A stretch of DNA of 64,000 bases from NCBI GenBank assembly GCA_963585895.1, contig OY757921.1, forward strand, positions 51,492,169-51,556,168, written 5' to 3'. The translations under genes and the position numbers were made by a program. Positions 1 through 9,875 of this stretch are shown one piece after another. Numbering within the stretch: position 1 is the stretch's first letter; every line of letters begins with the position of its first letter. Under the pieces are notes generated by a model that saw only the letters and a list, made by a program, of their open reading frames with translations, was not told the origin of the DNA and searched no databases. Origin of the DNA: Sepioteuthis lessoniana (lineage: Eukaryota > Mollusca > Cephalopoda > Myopsida > Loliginidae).

Positions 1-317
1 CTGCAGCTCTTTTGTAGGATGTTGCTTTAAGGATAATTGTATGACAGCTGGTAACATTCTTGTGTAGTTCTCATCAAACTTTCTTTCAATGTTCTTCATT
101 AGCGTCAATGTGGTGCATCCATATAATAGTTCGAACACGGTTAAGATATGCAGGACATTGCTGTAGAAGTAAGGAAAAATTCAATAGCAACATTCTCTTA
201 TGGATTTCTACACTTAAACGTCCTACTGTTGGTCGACCAGCAAAGACTTACATCCGCTCAGTGCGGACGCACGATGCAGCCTTGAAGACACACCATGAAC
301 GAGGCATGATAGGAATG

Positions 318-325
<8 letters not shown>
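1..325 (+). mobile_element. RTE-like LINE 3' piece with inverted 5' part
   Basis: Positions 1 to about 138, read on the minus strand, resemble the post-RT region of the RTE-like LINE at 2346-3252 (YMDAPH matching YGCTTWT, then NYTRML-like and QHPT-like words). From about 140 the plus strand continues with the next part of the same protein: RYAGHCCRSKE, then LLWISTLKRPTVGRPAKTYI. The element is therefore in one piece but its 5' portion is flipped, as twin priming of LINEs produces. The copy is divergent, its left end lies outside the window, and it runs into a (GA)n tract where the final residues and (ATG)n tail should be. Confidence 0.75.

Positions 326-378
<53 letters not shown>
322..378. 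repeat. (GA)n microsatellite
   Basis: Uninterrupted GA dinucleotides directly after the coding end of the RTE-like fragment. Confidence 0.97.
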
Positions 379-1250
<872 letters not shown>

Positions 1251-1850
1251 TTCTATCTTATTAAAAGAAAACAATCTCTATTTTCATTTGAACTAAACAA
1301 AAATGTTACAACATCTAACTCCTCTACTCTGCTTATCGCTGATTATACGAAAACATCGTTGGCTTTACAGCATCAAATAAATGTACTTGTACCAAAATTT
1401 GGACATCATGACGTATGTTACAAGCAAAGCCAGTTGAAAAAAGTTGGTGATTTTGATTCTGACAAGGTGTCCCATACTTATAAGTTTGTGTCTAGCTAAT
1501 CTTATTAGATCAATACTCGTACCTCATCTTATAGGATACTTGATCATATGATTCTGATATTAACATTATTAGTGTCTTTTTAATCGAAATTCATGTTCTA
1601 AAATTTAACTCTTATTTAAATTGTTTTAATCGAGAATAATAGATTAGTGCTTTAAAAGTACCCATCTATTTTTTTCTTTCTCTTCAACACAGACAATCAT
1701 AATAAGCTTCAGTTAAATTCTTCTTTTTCATTTTTAAATACACTTGGTTAATTTGGATATACTGTTCGATTCTTGTTTATTCAATATGTGCCTTTGACCA
1801 GTTCAAATATACATCATAAGATCAAATTCGGCATGAAAGAAAAAATATTG

Positions 1851-1854
<4 letters not shown>
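1251..1854. other. No feature recognised
   Basis: AT-rich unique-looking DNA. The open frame ending at 1499 begins inside the microsatellite and shows no domain. Confidence 0.45.
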
Positions 1855-1932
<78 letters not shown>

Positions 1933-1954
1933 CGTGTGTGTGTGTGTATGTGTG
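1855..1954. repeat. (CA)n(TA)n(TG)n self-complementary microsatellite
   Basis: CA repeats (1855-1881), TA repeats (1882-1929) and TG repeats (1930-1954). Because CA pairs with TG and TA with itself, the tract can fold back on itself almost end to end. Confidence 0.95.
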
Positions 1955-1984
1955 AATATCTACCATCAAACCATAATGTTTGAT

Positions 1985-2040
1985 GATTTTGTTTGGTTTG
2001 GTTTCTTTGTTTAATGCCATATCGACCATCATGAGACGAT
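1985..2040 (-). mobile_element. SINE-C tail fragment
   Basis: The stretch GTTTGGTTTGGTTTCTTTG followed by TTTAATGCCATATCGACC matches the minus-strand tail of the SINE-C copies at 29585 and 42737. Only the tail is recognisable. Confidence 0.5.
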
Positions 2041-2345
2041 GTTTGAGTGCTCACATACAAATATCTTTCAAATGTCTCGCAACCTCGTAAACTTCTTGTA
2101 TCATAGATTCAGTCACGGATCACAACTCTAAATGTAATTCAGATGTAGTACTCATGACTACTTGACAAACTTACTCAATACTGATATAACAACAAACCGA
2201 AGCTAAGCACATTTCAACGGGACTTAATATAAAAAGATTTCATGATTAAGCAAAATTCTATCTCTAATATTAGCAACATTTACCTGTTGAGATCTACATC
2301 CAAGAAGAGATATTTTCCATCAGTTAGAAAATGTATTTTCTTCAT

Positions 2346-3252
2346 AGATCATCATCATCATCATGTCGTGCCACAAGCACGGATATCCCTGACCCTCTCT
2401 CACCACTCCTCCCTATCGTTCATCGCCCTAGGCAGGTCTTCAGGACAACATCCTGTATCCTCACATAGCTGCTGAATGTATGTTCGTGCTGGTCGTCCTG
2501 CTTTTGCACGGCCATGTGTGGGGGTCCATAAGGGTACATCTCTTATGAGTTCGTCCCTGCTTCTCCAGCAGTGTCCTGCATGTCTGGTTCGTCTAACTTG
2601 AATAGTTTTCGTGATAGGAGGCAGGTGGCCGTACAGTTGGTGTCTTGTGGGGTGTTGCCGCCAGGACTTGTTCAAGATTGCTCGCAGCATTCTTGTGTAA
2701 TTGCCGTCTAGCTTCTTCTCCAGCCGTTTTGTTAGAGTCCATGTAGTGCACCCATATAGCAGTATCGATGTGACCGCTGCCTGGAAGAAACTGCGTTTCA
2801 TTTTATCGGTTAGGTCTGATTTCCATATAATCGATAGCCTATTGATAGCTTTCCATGCTTTCGTTAACCTCGTGTCGATGTCCTTTTCGGTTGATGCGAC
2901 GCTGCTTCCTAGTTAAGTGAATCTGTCTACTAGTTTAAGAGGGGTTCCGTCTAGAGTGGAGATGTCCCCCGTTTGATTATAGCACATATATTCCGTTTTG
3001 TGTGCATTAAAATAGAGGCCTATGCCTGCAGCTGCTCGTTCCAAACTATGCAGTTGTGTTTCGGATTGGTCGGGTGTATTTGCCAGTATCGATATGTCAT
3101 CGGCGTAGTCGGAGTCGGTAGTTGTTTTTGCGGAGTACCTTCTGCTTCTTTTCTTCGTCAGCTCGAAGCCATTCTCTCTGATTTTGTCAATCGATGTTCT
3201 AAGTACGTAGTCTAGACAAATGATAAAGAGGTACGGAGCTAGCTTGTCCACT
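2346..3252 (-). mobile_element. RTE-like LINE, 5'-truncated, RT palm to 3' end
   Basis: The minus strand encodes the RT palm with the catalytic box SDYADDISILANT (frame 3251-2913), then LLYGCTTWTLTKRLEKKLDG and a Cys/His-rich end with RHAGHCWRSRDEL and GRPARTYIQQLCEDTG (frame 2801-2400). The two frames are in the same register apart from a stop at 2913-2915, where a Tyr codon is expected in DRFTYLGS, and a short gap. The 3' end carries an (ATG)n tail (about 2346-2363 on the plus strand), typical of RTE-type elements, which end in short simple repeats. The copy starts within the RT domain, so it is 5'-truncated and cannot move by itself. Confidence 0.88.
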
Positions 3253-3264
3253 TGTAGTACTCAG

Positions 3265-3870
3265 ACGAGATGAATTGACTGATTTTAATGACATATCAAC
3301 TTGCCTAGGCTTATTTTATGCATAAATGATAGGGAATTGTGTTCATTGTTGGATTATATTTACATTTTTGTACCTTTGTCTCATAAGACATTTTTTACAC
3401 AGTTATATGATATCAAGTATCCATATTTAATACTAATAATTAGCAAACATAGTAAGGTTTCAAATATTCCTATCTAATACGAATAATTGGTGCACGATTA
3501 TATAGTTTCAAGCAATAGTATCTATTTGATAGTCATCATTTGTTAGCTCTCAAGCAAATATGAATACTTATGCTTAATAAGCAATTACAGCGTCAAGAAA
3601 CTATTCATAATACAAGTAATTTGCACAGTTATGTTGTATCAAGTATTCCATTCAAATGCAAATAATTTTCAAACTGATCTATCTAACCGATAGATGAGGC
3701 CACGCCTAATGTGCGTAATGGAAATAAAAGGGCGCTTTGAATCACCAGACCTCCTGAACTGGAGCCGTACTATCAGCTTCAGTCTAGTGTCATACCCAAA
3801 ACATCCCTTTTTAGGGGTCAAGGGATAGAGTCAGCTTATTCTGAGCACGACAGACAAGGTGAGCTGAATC
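3265..3870 (+). repeat. DR1 dispersed repeat, copy with five to six ~45-bp units
   Basis: It begins with a tail-like stretch (GATTTTAATGACATATCAAC). About six diverged units of 41-48 bp follow, each close to CACAGTTATATGGTTTCAAG plus TATTCCTATTTAATACAAATAA (3395-3680). It then enters a core with CTCCTGAACTGGAGCC and TCTAGTGTCATACCCA (3685-3870). The same order of parts recurs at 4840, 8110, 8655, 21265, 26280, 28120 (minus) and 57110. No coding capacity is seen; family class unknown. Confidence 0.7.
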
Positions 3871-3993
3871 AACCTTACAAATGAATATCAAACATGTTTT
3901 CTGGTAATTGAACTAGTTTCCTCGACTATGTGTTTTTTTATTTATGCTTTCTACTCGTGATGGTTGATTTATTTAACTAGTGGCAGTCTTCGT

Positions 3994-4335
3994 CCAATTT
4001 CCATTAGAATTCACATACAAATACGATTTCTTTTTATCGTCTGGGAATTGTTAAACTAAACACTAGTCTTCGTGACAACGACAAATCAGAATTATGTTCC
4101 CATGAAATCTGTTTCATTAACAGATTTCATTTAAAAATAAGATTTCCAAATGCTGTCTATATCGATACTCTGTATGATGTCGGAATCAAACGAACTTATG
4201 AGGTGAGAAGCTTCTTTTGTATTTGAATTCTAATGGATACTGGATACCAGCTGCTGCAATTTGAATAAATCCAAAATCATCAGAAGAAGGCTGGAGGCTA
4301 CATGGCCAAAACATCGTAATTAAAAAGAAGATAAA
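3994..4335. repeat. Inverted repeat pair with Penelope-terminus-like phrase
   Basis: CCATTAGAATTCACATACAA (left arm 3994-4023) is matched in reverse by TTGTATTTGAATTCTAATGG (right arm 4216-4243), about 26 of 28 bases. At 4270-4330 follows ATCATCAGAAGAAGGCTGG and later GGCCAAAACATCG, a form I associate with ends of Penelope-like elements. The assignment is tentative; the inverted repeat itself is visible. Confidence 0.4.
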
Positions 4336-4839
4336 CAACGATAATTATCTAATTACAAGAAAAATATGAAGAAAAACATACTCGTCTAACAAGATATAAA
4401 ACGTTAAGTTATTTCAAAATGAATATATATTTTTGGAAACGGAATAAATCCGGCTAACACGAAAAAAAAAAATTTGATATTGATATTTTTTGAAGAGCCA
4501 GTCCATAAATAATATCAATGACAAACTGCGAAGCTTAATTTTTAGGATTCTGAAGGAAACAGTCCGTAAATAAATTGTAATCCGTTGGTGTAGTATTTTT
4601 CTTTTTGTGGATAACGTCGTCATAGGATACGGTCAGACAATCACAGCAGATCTGTTATAACTTTTTTAGATATAAATACTTGGGTTCTATCTCCGAAGTA
4701 ACACCATCTCATTCCATGAAGAATTGCTTGATGTATTTTAGCCAATGGAAATAATAATTTTGTGGTTGACCGATCCTTACACATTTAGATGTTGGGTGAT
4801 TGGCACTCCACTGAAATTCCTATTATTGATTCATAAACG
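4336..4839. other. No feature recognised
   Basis: AT-rich DNA without a recognisable domain. The short open frames (69 and 73 codons) have no protein character beyond chance. Confidence 0.45.
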
Positions 4840-5525
4840 ATTAAAAATTCATGTATTTCTATCTAATACAAATAATTTGCACACAGCTGTATGGTTTCAA
4901 GTATTGCTATTTAACATTGATAATTTATACACAATAATCTGGTTTCAAGTAACTATCATTATTTAATAATAGTCATTTACATATGGTTTCAGTTATTCCT
5001 ATCCCCTATAACTGTGGGTCAGAATGAACCTGGTGGTAATAACATCTCCACACTCTTCTGTTTGAAGACCGGCAAAATACAGATGATTGGGCAAATATGA
5101 AAGACAAGGTCAAACAAATCAAAACATGTTTCGATAAATGTGTAGGACGTAGAAACATTGATTGATTCAAGGAATTTAACCTCACTGTTCCTGGGATTTT
5201 GTAATCAAAGACTTGATTGTCGTAAACAAAAGGAAAAGAGTTTGATCTCGACAATCGTATAATCATTTTATTCAATTATTGAAATTTATCTATTGAAAAG
5301 TTCTGTAACGTATGATTTCTGGTTAATTACTCTTCTATCTTAATAAAGGGATACTTCATAATCCCTAAAGCTCTAGAACTGGAGCCTCACAGTCAAATGC
5401 AATTTAGTATCTTTTCCAGAACCTTATAGTGTTACATTCTGTCTGAGGGTCCTTACCCTACTGCCGAGAATGTAGGTGGCGTATTCTAAGCCCCCTCAAC
5501 AGGGTGGTTGGTGTATTGAAGTGTA
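4840..5525 (+). repeat. DR1 dispersed repeat, interrupted copy
   Basis: Three to four ~45-bp units (4840-5000) lead into a core start (CTATAACTGTGGGTCAGAATGA). The core resumes at 5350-5525 with CTCTAGAACTGGAGCCTCAC and CTTACCCTACTGCCGAGAAT. The 5066-5349 segment between is unassigned, perhaps an insertion or diverged DR1 sequence. Confidence 0.6.
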
Positions 5526-5924
5526 TGCAACAGTACTTGTGCTTAAATAAACGTTCTGTAAATAATTACTTTCCGTTGATTATTATGCGTTTATGATTTT
5601 AATGATAAGCCACTCCCGCCACGACTGTTGAGCACTCAATATTTTACTTTTTTATGTTAAGTTATTGATGAATTTACATTCATTCCTATTTAAATACAAA
5701 ATAGATAATTATTATTATTTTAAAGCTATCTTAACAAAAAATGATCTCAGGACTGACAATGGTGGAGTTTATATTATTTCGTAGGCTTTTTCCCCAGAAT
5801 TCTGATAATAGAAAAGAACCGATGGGAGTCGGTTTTCAGGAAAAGGTTTTCCGTATTTTGCCGCAAAAAAAGAAACAGCTCAGAAATTGAAGGAAACGGA
5901 CAATAGATTAACCCCATAGACACG
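5526..5924. other. No feature recognised
   Basis: AT-rich DNA with short ATT runs. No element was identified. Confidence 0.4.
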
Positions 5925-6130
5925 GGGAGACCCAAGGACGTAGTTCCAAACGTGCAGGACTTAGACTTTGTAGTAAGCGTGTTCAAATTTCAGAAGCGCT
6001 ATTCCGTTCACTTCTGGAAAGGTGTGAAACCCTTAATAACACCCAGCTTTGTGTTAAATAGAATCACTGCTTTTCTTCTACATAGATAGTTTGGGAATTA
6101 TATGTCATAAAACAAAAGAAATCAAACCAA
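5925..6130 (+). mobile_element. SINE-C copy, diverged
   Basis: Contains GTAAGCGTGTTCAAATTTCA, matching the B-box side of the tRNA head in the copy at 42737 (GTAAGCGTGTTCGAACTCAA). It continues through a central part (TTCACTTCTGGAAAGG, ACCCAGCTTTGTGTTAAATA) and ends with the tail TATGTCATAAAACAAAAGAA. The match is clear but old. Confidence 0.6.
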
Positions 6131-7010
6131 ACTATGCCGAACCAAAAATATCAGTCCCAAAATTTCACGACGATTTCAAAAATAAGTTTTATCTTCTAAG
6201 GAATTCAAGACTGTCACACAAGTGTGACAAAGAAATATGACACCCTCATACATTCGCCAGGTTGTGTGGGAAGGAGGTGCGGCTTGCCGGCTGGCGGCCG
6301 ACTATAATGGCAAGCAAGAATCAGCAGAATATAGTAGAAAGAAGAATAATGGAAGTAGGAGGGCCGTTTTTCTCTTCAACCCTCTCTATTAATACAAACT
6401 GACATAGGCATGGGAAAACCCCACTCCCTATTAGCCATGTATGTGTCAGTGGAGAAGCAGACCGGTGACCATGATTTGTACTGAGGAAGAAACAACCAAA
6501 AAGCCAACACGTGGTAAATTTTCAAACTACGGAAACTAAGCAGTTGCTGTTTATTCGTCGTAAGATGAAGACGCAGAAGCAGTTGCCTTTTGTTCGTTGA
6601 AAAACTAAGAACATCATTTGGATATGGAAGAAACCCAAATTCCAAGTCATGCCGTGCAGAGAACACTGAGAGAAAAGAAAAAAAAACTTCTCCTTTGAAT
6701 GAATTCAAACTCCGAGGTAAAACGAATTCCCAAAGAAGAAACTTGTCTACGAGGAAAGAGATAATAATTAATCTTAGTCTTATCTGAAATAAGACGTGTA
6801 TCCTTCTACCAACGTATAATGGAAAACTAATAACGAGAGGAAAAGAGGAGAGAATAAACTCCACAGAGTCTCATGTTAGTGAACATACAATTAAAGTATA
6901 TTCAAATTTATCTTGCTGTATTCATGCTGACGTGAATAAAGACAAATTACGGGAGGAAATAATAACTCTGATAAGATAGAAGAGAAAGGAAGAGGGAATA
7001 TTCCCCCATT
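6131..7010. other. No feature recognised
   Basis: A GC-richer patch (about 6255-6310) and purine-rich DNA follow. A 162-codon minus frame (6864-6376) is the longest opening, but its composition (Phe, Leu, Ser, Arg from purine-rich template) shows no domain or signal, so I do not call a gene. Confidence 0.4.
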
Positions 7011-7313
7011 GATAAACTTGAGATTTGGAGGTGCCCGTGCTGTAATGGTAATCGTCGTAGGAAATGGACACGGCGACACGAGTTCAATTCCTGGACGAAA
7101 CTGATTGCATTGCACCAATTATGAATCCAATAATTCTCCCTCCAGCTAGGGGTAAATAGTACGGCAGACTAGGTTCTTCAGCCTTGGTGAGGCAACTAGT
7201 CTAGGAGAAGGAAAAATTCAAACCTGTTAAACTCCGCTTAAAAAAATTGACCTTGTGTCATATCCTTCCCGAGCGGAGGGGTTGGGTAAATATGATAAAC
7301 TTGAGATTTGGAG
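7011..7313 (+). mobile_element. SINE-A with perfect 20-bp target duplication
   Basis: The 20-bp direct repeat GATAAACTTGAGATTTGGAG stands at 7011-7030 and again at 7294-7313 and flanks a 263-bp tRNA-derived SINE. The head has TGTAATGGTAA (A-box-like) and GAGTTCAATTC (B-box-like, 7080-7090). The central domain includes CCCTCCAGCTAGGGGTAAAT and TGAGGCAACTAGTCTAGGAG. The 3' end includes CCGAGCGGAGGGGTTGGGTA. Relatives on either strand: 22405, 29340, 43000, 53260 and 55568. This copy lacks the ACCCTTGGGAAAGG segment present in the 55568 copy. The intact duplication implies a fairly recent insertion. Confidence 0.9.
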
Positions 7314-8109
7314 CACAAGCTCTACCATTAAACCCCAAAGCCCAAAGGAAAGCGGAACGTGTTTACCGCTGTCGAACTATATCCTCACCTTCCGCGATTA
7401 ACAGATATTAGATAGGGACCTCGTCCGGGACACGAATATTTTAATGGAGGCTCTTCCGAGATATAGAAAGACTTTTACCTGAATTGTTTTTTTCTTTGTT
7501 TCTTTCTCTTATTCAATAAAAGAATATTGTAATCAATCTTGTTAATACAAACACGGCAGTTCAGAGTCCTTTTTTGTTGCGGAAGCATTGTATTTGTCGA
7601 AGACTTTGTATTTAAGGGGGAAAGGTAGCCAGTTAGCTATGTTGACTTTTATTAATTCACCTATAACCCACCTAGTGGTTCAGCTCGGGAGTTGGTGATA
7701 TCTGCAACATTAGATAGTGTCGAAAAACTACCGCCAACGTCTGTGCCCTGCGTTAACTGGTGGACTTAGCGGGAACGAACAGCCCCCTTGAGGCCACTTG
7801 GGCACATGGCGGCATATCATAATATTAGGGTACATTGCATACATACAGAAAGAAATTCTTCTACTACATTTCCTTTGTAAGTTATTCCCCATTATCAATA
7901 ATAAAATACAAAAAGACAATGTCTGTTTCAACTTTGTCTCCAGTCATTTGTTAAAGGGTTTCCTTTTTTTATTCGTGATTAATTTCAGCATTAACCTTTT
8001 TTATCATACTATCCAGAAGACTCATCCGCTACAGGCCCAGTCATCTGGGGCTCTAGAATACGCCAACTGCATCTCAGCAGAGAGGCTAAACAATCCCACA
8101 TAGCAAATG
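7314..8109. other. No feature recognised
   Basis: Mixed-composition DNA with no clear element. Open frames of 60-100 codons occur on both strands but overlap each other and lack recognisable motifs. Confidence 0.4.
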
Positions 8110-9040
8110 TCCTAGATTTGAAACTAAACCATCCGATGATTATTTGGTTGATTTTATGGCATATTAACCTTTGTGGGTTATTTAACGCCGAATCAATTTT
8201 TATGCAAATAGTCAATCTATTTAAAGAAATTCAGTTTAGCATGAGTACACGGTTTTATTGTCAAAAACATTTCTATTTCAAGCTATTCAGTTCATTCAAA
8301 CAGTTCTACTTCAGCTAATTCAGTTTAGTATAAGTATAGATTTGGTTTACACACAGTTAAATGTCAGAAATTTTCTATATTAAACAATTCAGTTTAGCAT
8401 ACGTATGCAGTTACTTCTATTTGACCCATAGGTAGGAGCCTTTCAGTTGCTACCATTCCGGGCCAGTGTGAACCTGGGAGCAATGGTAACGTAGGGGTGC
8501 TCTGCATTCCCCAAAGCTCCAGCATCACTGTAATCTCACCATCAGATTGTCTAGTGTCATATCCAGGAAATCATTGGGGGGAGGTCTTACCCCTCTGCAG
8601 AGGTGTAGTCTGTGTATACTACAGCCCCAGCCGACTGAGCAATTCACAGAGTTAATGTCAACATATTTTTTTCAGATAATTCAGTTCAGTTTAAGTAAAC
8701 TGTTTAGATGTCAAAACAGTTCTATTTTAAACAATTCAGTTTAGCATAAATACGCAGTTTAAATACAAAAAACAGTAAAGTCAAGAAACCATGGTTTAGT
8801 TTTATTTAACCCATAGATATGGCCCTTATTAGGTGCTATCACTCCAGGCCAGAGTGGACCCGGGAGCGATAGCAGTGAAGAAGTACTTCGCATTCCACAA
8901 AGCTCCAGCATTACTGAAACCTCACCATCAGATGGTTTAGTGTCATATATAGGACACTCATTGCCGGGAGGTCTTACCTGACTGCAGCGTTGCAGTCAGT
9001 GTATTCTACAGCCCCAGCCGACTGGGCAACCATCCGATGG
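8110..9040 (+). repeat. DR1, two tandem units of about 390 bp
   Basis: The first unit starts with the tail-like TTGATTTTATGGCATATTAAC and GGGTTATTTAACGCCGAATC. Repeats built on AATTCAGTTTAGCATAAGTA come next, then a core from CCCATAGG (8425) to ACAGCCCCAGCCGACTGAGC. The second unit repeats the subrepeats (8655-8780) and the core (CCCATAGATATGG at about 8812, ACAGCCCCAGCCGACTGGGC). Core phrases shared by both include CCAGCAT, ACCATCAGAT and GTGTCATAT. This is the best-preserved DR1 copy in the window. Confidence 0.78.
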
Positions 9041-9119
9041 TGTGGCTTCTGTCTTGGAGCGTTGACATTAGTCTTAGTTTCACTCTAACATGAATCAGTG
9101 GTATTTGTTAGGGCTCCCC

Positions 9120-9360
9120 TCAATGTGTTATATAGAACTGTTTAAACATTAATATATTTGAAACTATGTAACTGTTTGCAAATAAATGATTAATATTAAA
9201 TTTAATTATTAATATTTGACAGCAATACCTGAAACAATTTAACAGTGTATAAACAATCGTTGGTATTAAGTAGAATAATTACTGCTAAATAGCAATACTT
9301 GAAGCCATTAAACTGTGTAAAAATAATTAATAGCAATATTTGAAAGCATTTAATTGTGTC
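9120..9360 (-). repeat. DR1 ~45-bp unit array, reverse orientation
   Basis: On the minus strand the units read CACAGTTTAATGGCTTCAAG then TATTGCTATTTAGCAGTAAT, repeated four to five times. No core follows. Confidence 0.6.
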
Positions 9361-9416
9361 CAAACATAAGAGCTCTGGCTCATTTAAGAATATTACCAAC
9401 AAACTTTTCTTTACAA

Positions 9417-9420
9417 ATCT

Positions 9421-9461
<41 letters not shown>
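9417..9461. repeat. (TA)n(TG)n microsatellite
   Basis: TA repeats to 9438, then TG repeats. Confidence 0.95.
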
Positions 9462-9462
<1 letters not shown>

Positions 9463-9842
9463 AACAGAGTTTGTTATTTTATACCCGACAAGGATTGATA
9501 TACCATAGAATCCACCCAAACAATCTCCTCTACTATAATATAAAGATAAATCTTGCTCCAAACTCGTTCTGGATAATTCCCTCCAGCAGTCAGAGTACCA
9601 ACGTAACAAAGCTTTTGAAGACACAATTCTCATATAATCTTCGTAATAGTTTTGCATAGTACCAAGTTGCAATTTTTTTTTTAAATTGTGCATATTTAAG
9701 ATTAGCACAAATATGCAGGATATTTTTAGGACATCCCAAGATGAGAACTGTGCAAAAGATTATTAATAGACGTAAGAGATTAGTTTTGACTGGTGATTTT
9801 TCACTGAAGTCCTCCTGACATTTTACTCCTCAGGTCTCCAAG

Positions 9843-9846
<4 letters not shown>

Positions 9847-9875
<29 letters not shown>

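Noticed and set aside
2701-3215. Plus-strand frames over the RTE-like LINE
   Set aside because: Shadows of the minus-strand RT and C-terminal coding regions.
6376-6864. 162-codon minus-strand frame
   Set aside because: Purine-rich opposite strand gives a Phe/Leu/Ser-rich run. No motif, no conserved neighbours and no sign of splicing.
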